Made by a program: the position numbers and the translations under genes. Under the pieces are notes generated by a model that saw only the letters and a program-made list of their open reading frames with translations, had not been told where the DNA came from and searched no databases. From Paenibacillus sp. VTT E-133291 (GTDB lineage Bacteria; Bacillota; Bacilli; Paenibacillales; Paenibacillaceae), in contig NZ_NFVA01000039.1 of NCBI RefSeq assembly GCF_002264395.1, positions 1 through 61,685 of the forward strand: 61,685 nt of DNA, read 5' to 3'. Of this stretch, positions 61,659-61,685 are shown piece by piece; the first letter of the stretch is position 1; each line of letters begins with the position of its first letter.

Positions 61659-61685
61659 GCTTGGCAACGTCCTACTCTCCCAGGA
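61659..61685 (-). rRNA. rrf: 5S ribosomal RNA, 3' end (cut by window edge)
   Basis: Read on the minus strand the last 27 bases give the conserved 5S 3' segment GGGAGAGTAGGACGTTGCC. The rest of the gene, and presumably 23S and 16S, lie beyond the right edge. Confidence 0.92.

Overview
The window is a chromosomal core segment of a low-to-moderate GC, endospore-forming Bacillota, most likely a Paenibacillus. Supporting signs are the sporulation and germination genes (kbaA, gerD, cwlD, sigH), strong Shine-Dalgarno sequences, a C+ (zinc-binding) set of S14, L33 and L36, and a gene order that matches Bacillus subtilis from the rrn-ctsR-clpC block through rpoBC, str, S10-spc-alpha and rplM-rpsI to cwlD-salA-gerD-kbaA. 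Almost every gene is on the minus strand. The window ends inside a 5S rRNA that is also on the minus strand, so this looks like a replication-leading arm whose origin lies beyond the right edge.

Right to left, i.e. in the direction of transcription, the layout is as follows. A 5S rRNA 3' end and rrn terminator are followed by about 270 bases holding seven DnaA-box-like 9-mers in one orientation, then an Eis-like acetyltransferase. Next come the CtsR heat-shock operon (ctsR-mcsA-mcsB-clpC) with a perfect CtsR operator, radA-disA, pssA, a PIN/TRAM membrane protein, ispD-ispF and gltX. A Cys-type T-box controls cysE-cysS-mrnC-rlmB-rae1, followed by sigH. Then rpmG-secE-nusG-rplK-rplA, an L10 leader with rplJ-rplL, a small methyltransferase, rpoB-rpoC, and the str operon (rplGB-rpsL-rpsG-fusA-tuf).

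A haem sensor chemoreceptor gene (hemAT) separates tuf from the S10-spc-alpha cluster (rpsJ to rplQ, including secY, adk, map, a KOW protein and infA). Then come truA, rplM-rpsI, an assimilatory sulfate reduction pair (cysH-sat), cwlD, salA, and the divergent gerD/kbaA pair.

Most of the window is conserved translation and transcription machinery. The unusual content is between and around the genes: the DnaA-box cluster beside the rrn operon; a roughly 100-base double-hairpin repeat present three times, one copy supplying the end of truA; a 14-bp hairpin that buries the cwlD ribosome binding site; a nested structured RNA between rplQ and truA; a long rpoB leader; and a ribosomal protein S12 with Arg56 and Ala104 where Lys and Pro are usual, both positions tied to streptomycin response. 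No CRISPR array, prophage or insertion sequence was seen.

Many start codons were moved from the longest possible ORF. Repeatedly, a GTG or TTG formed by the Shine-Dalgarno itself (AGGAGGTG) gives a false upstream start, and the true start lies 7-9 bases further on.
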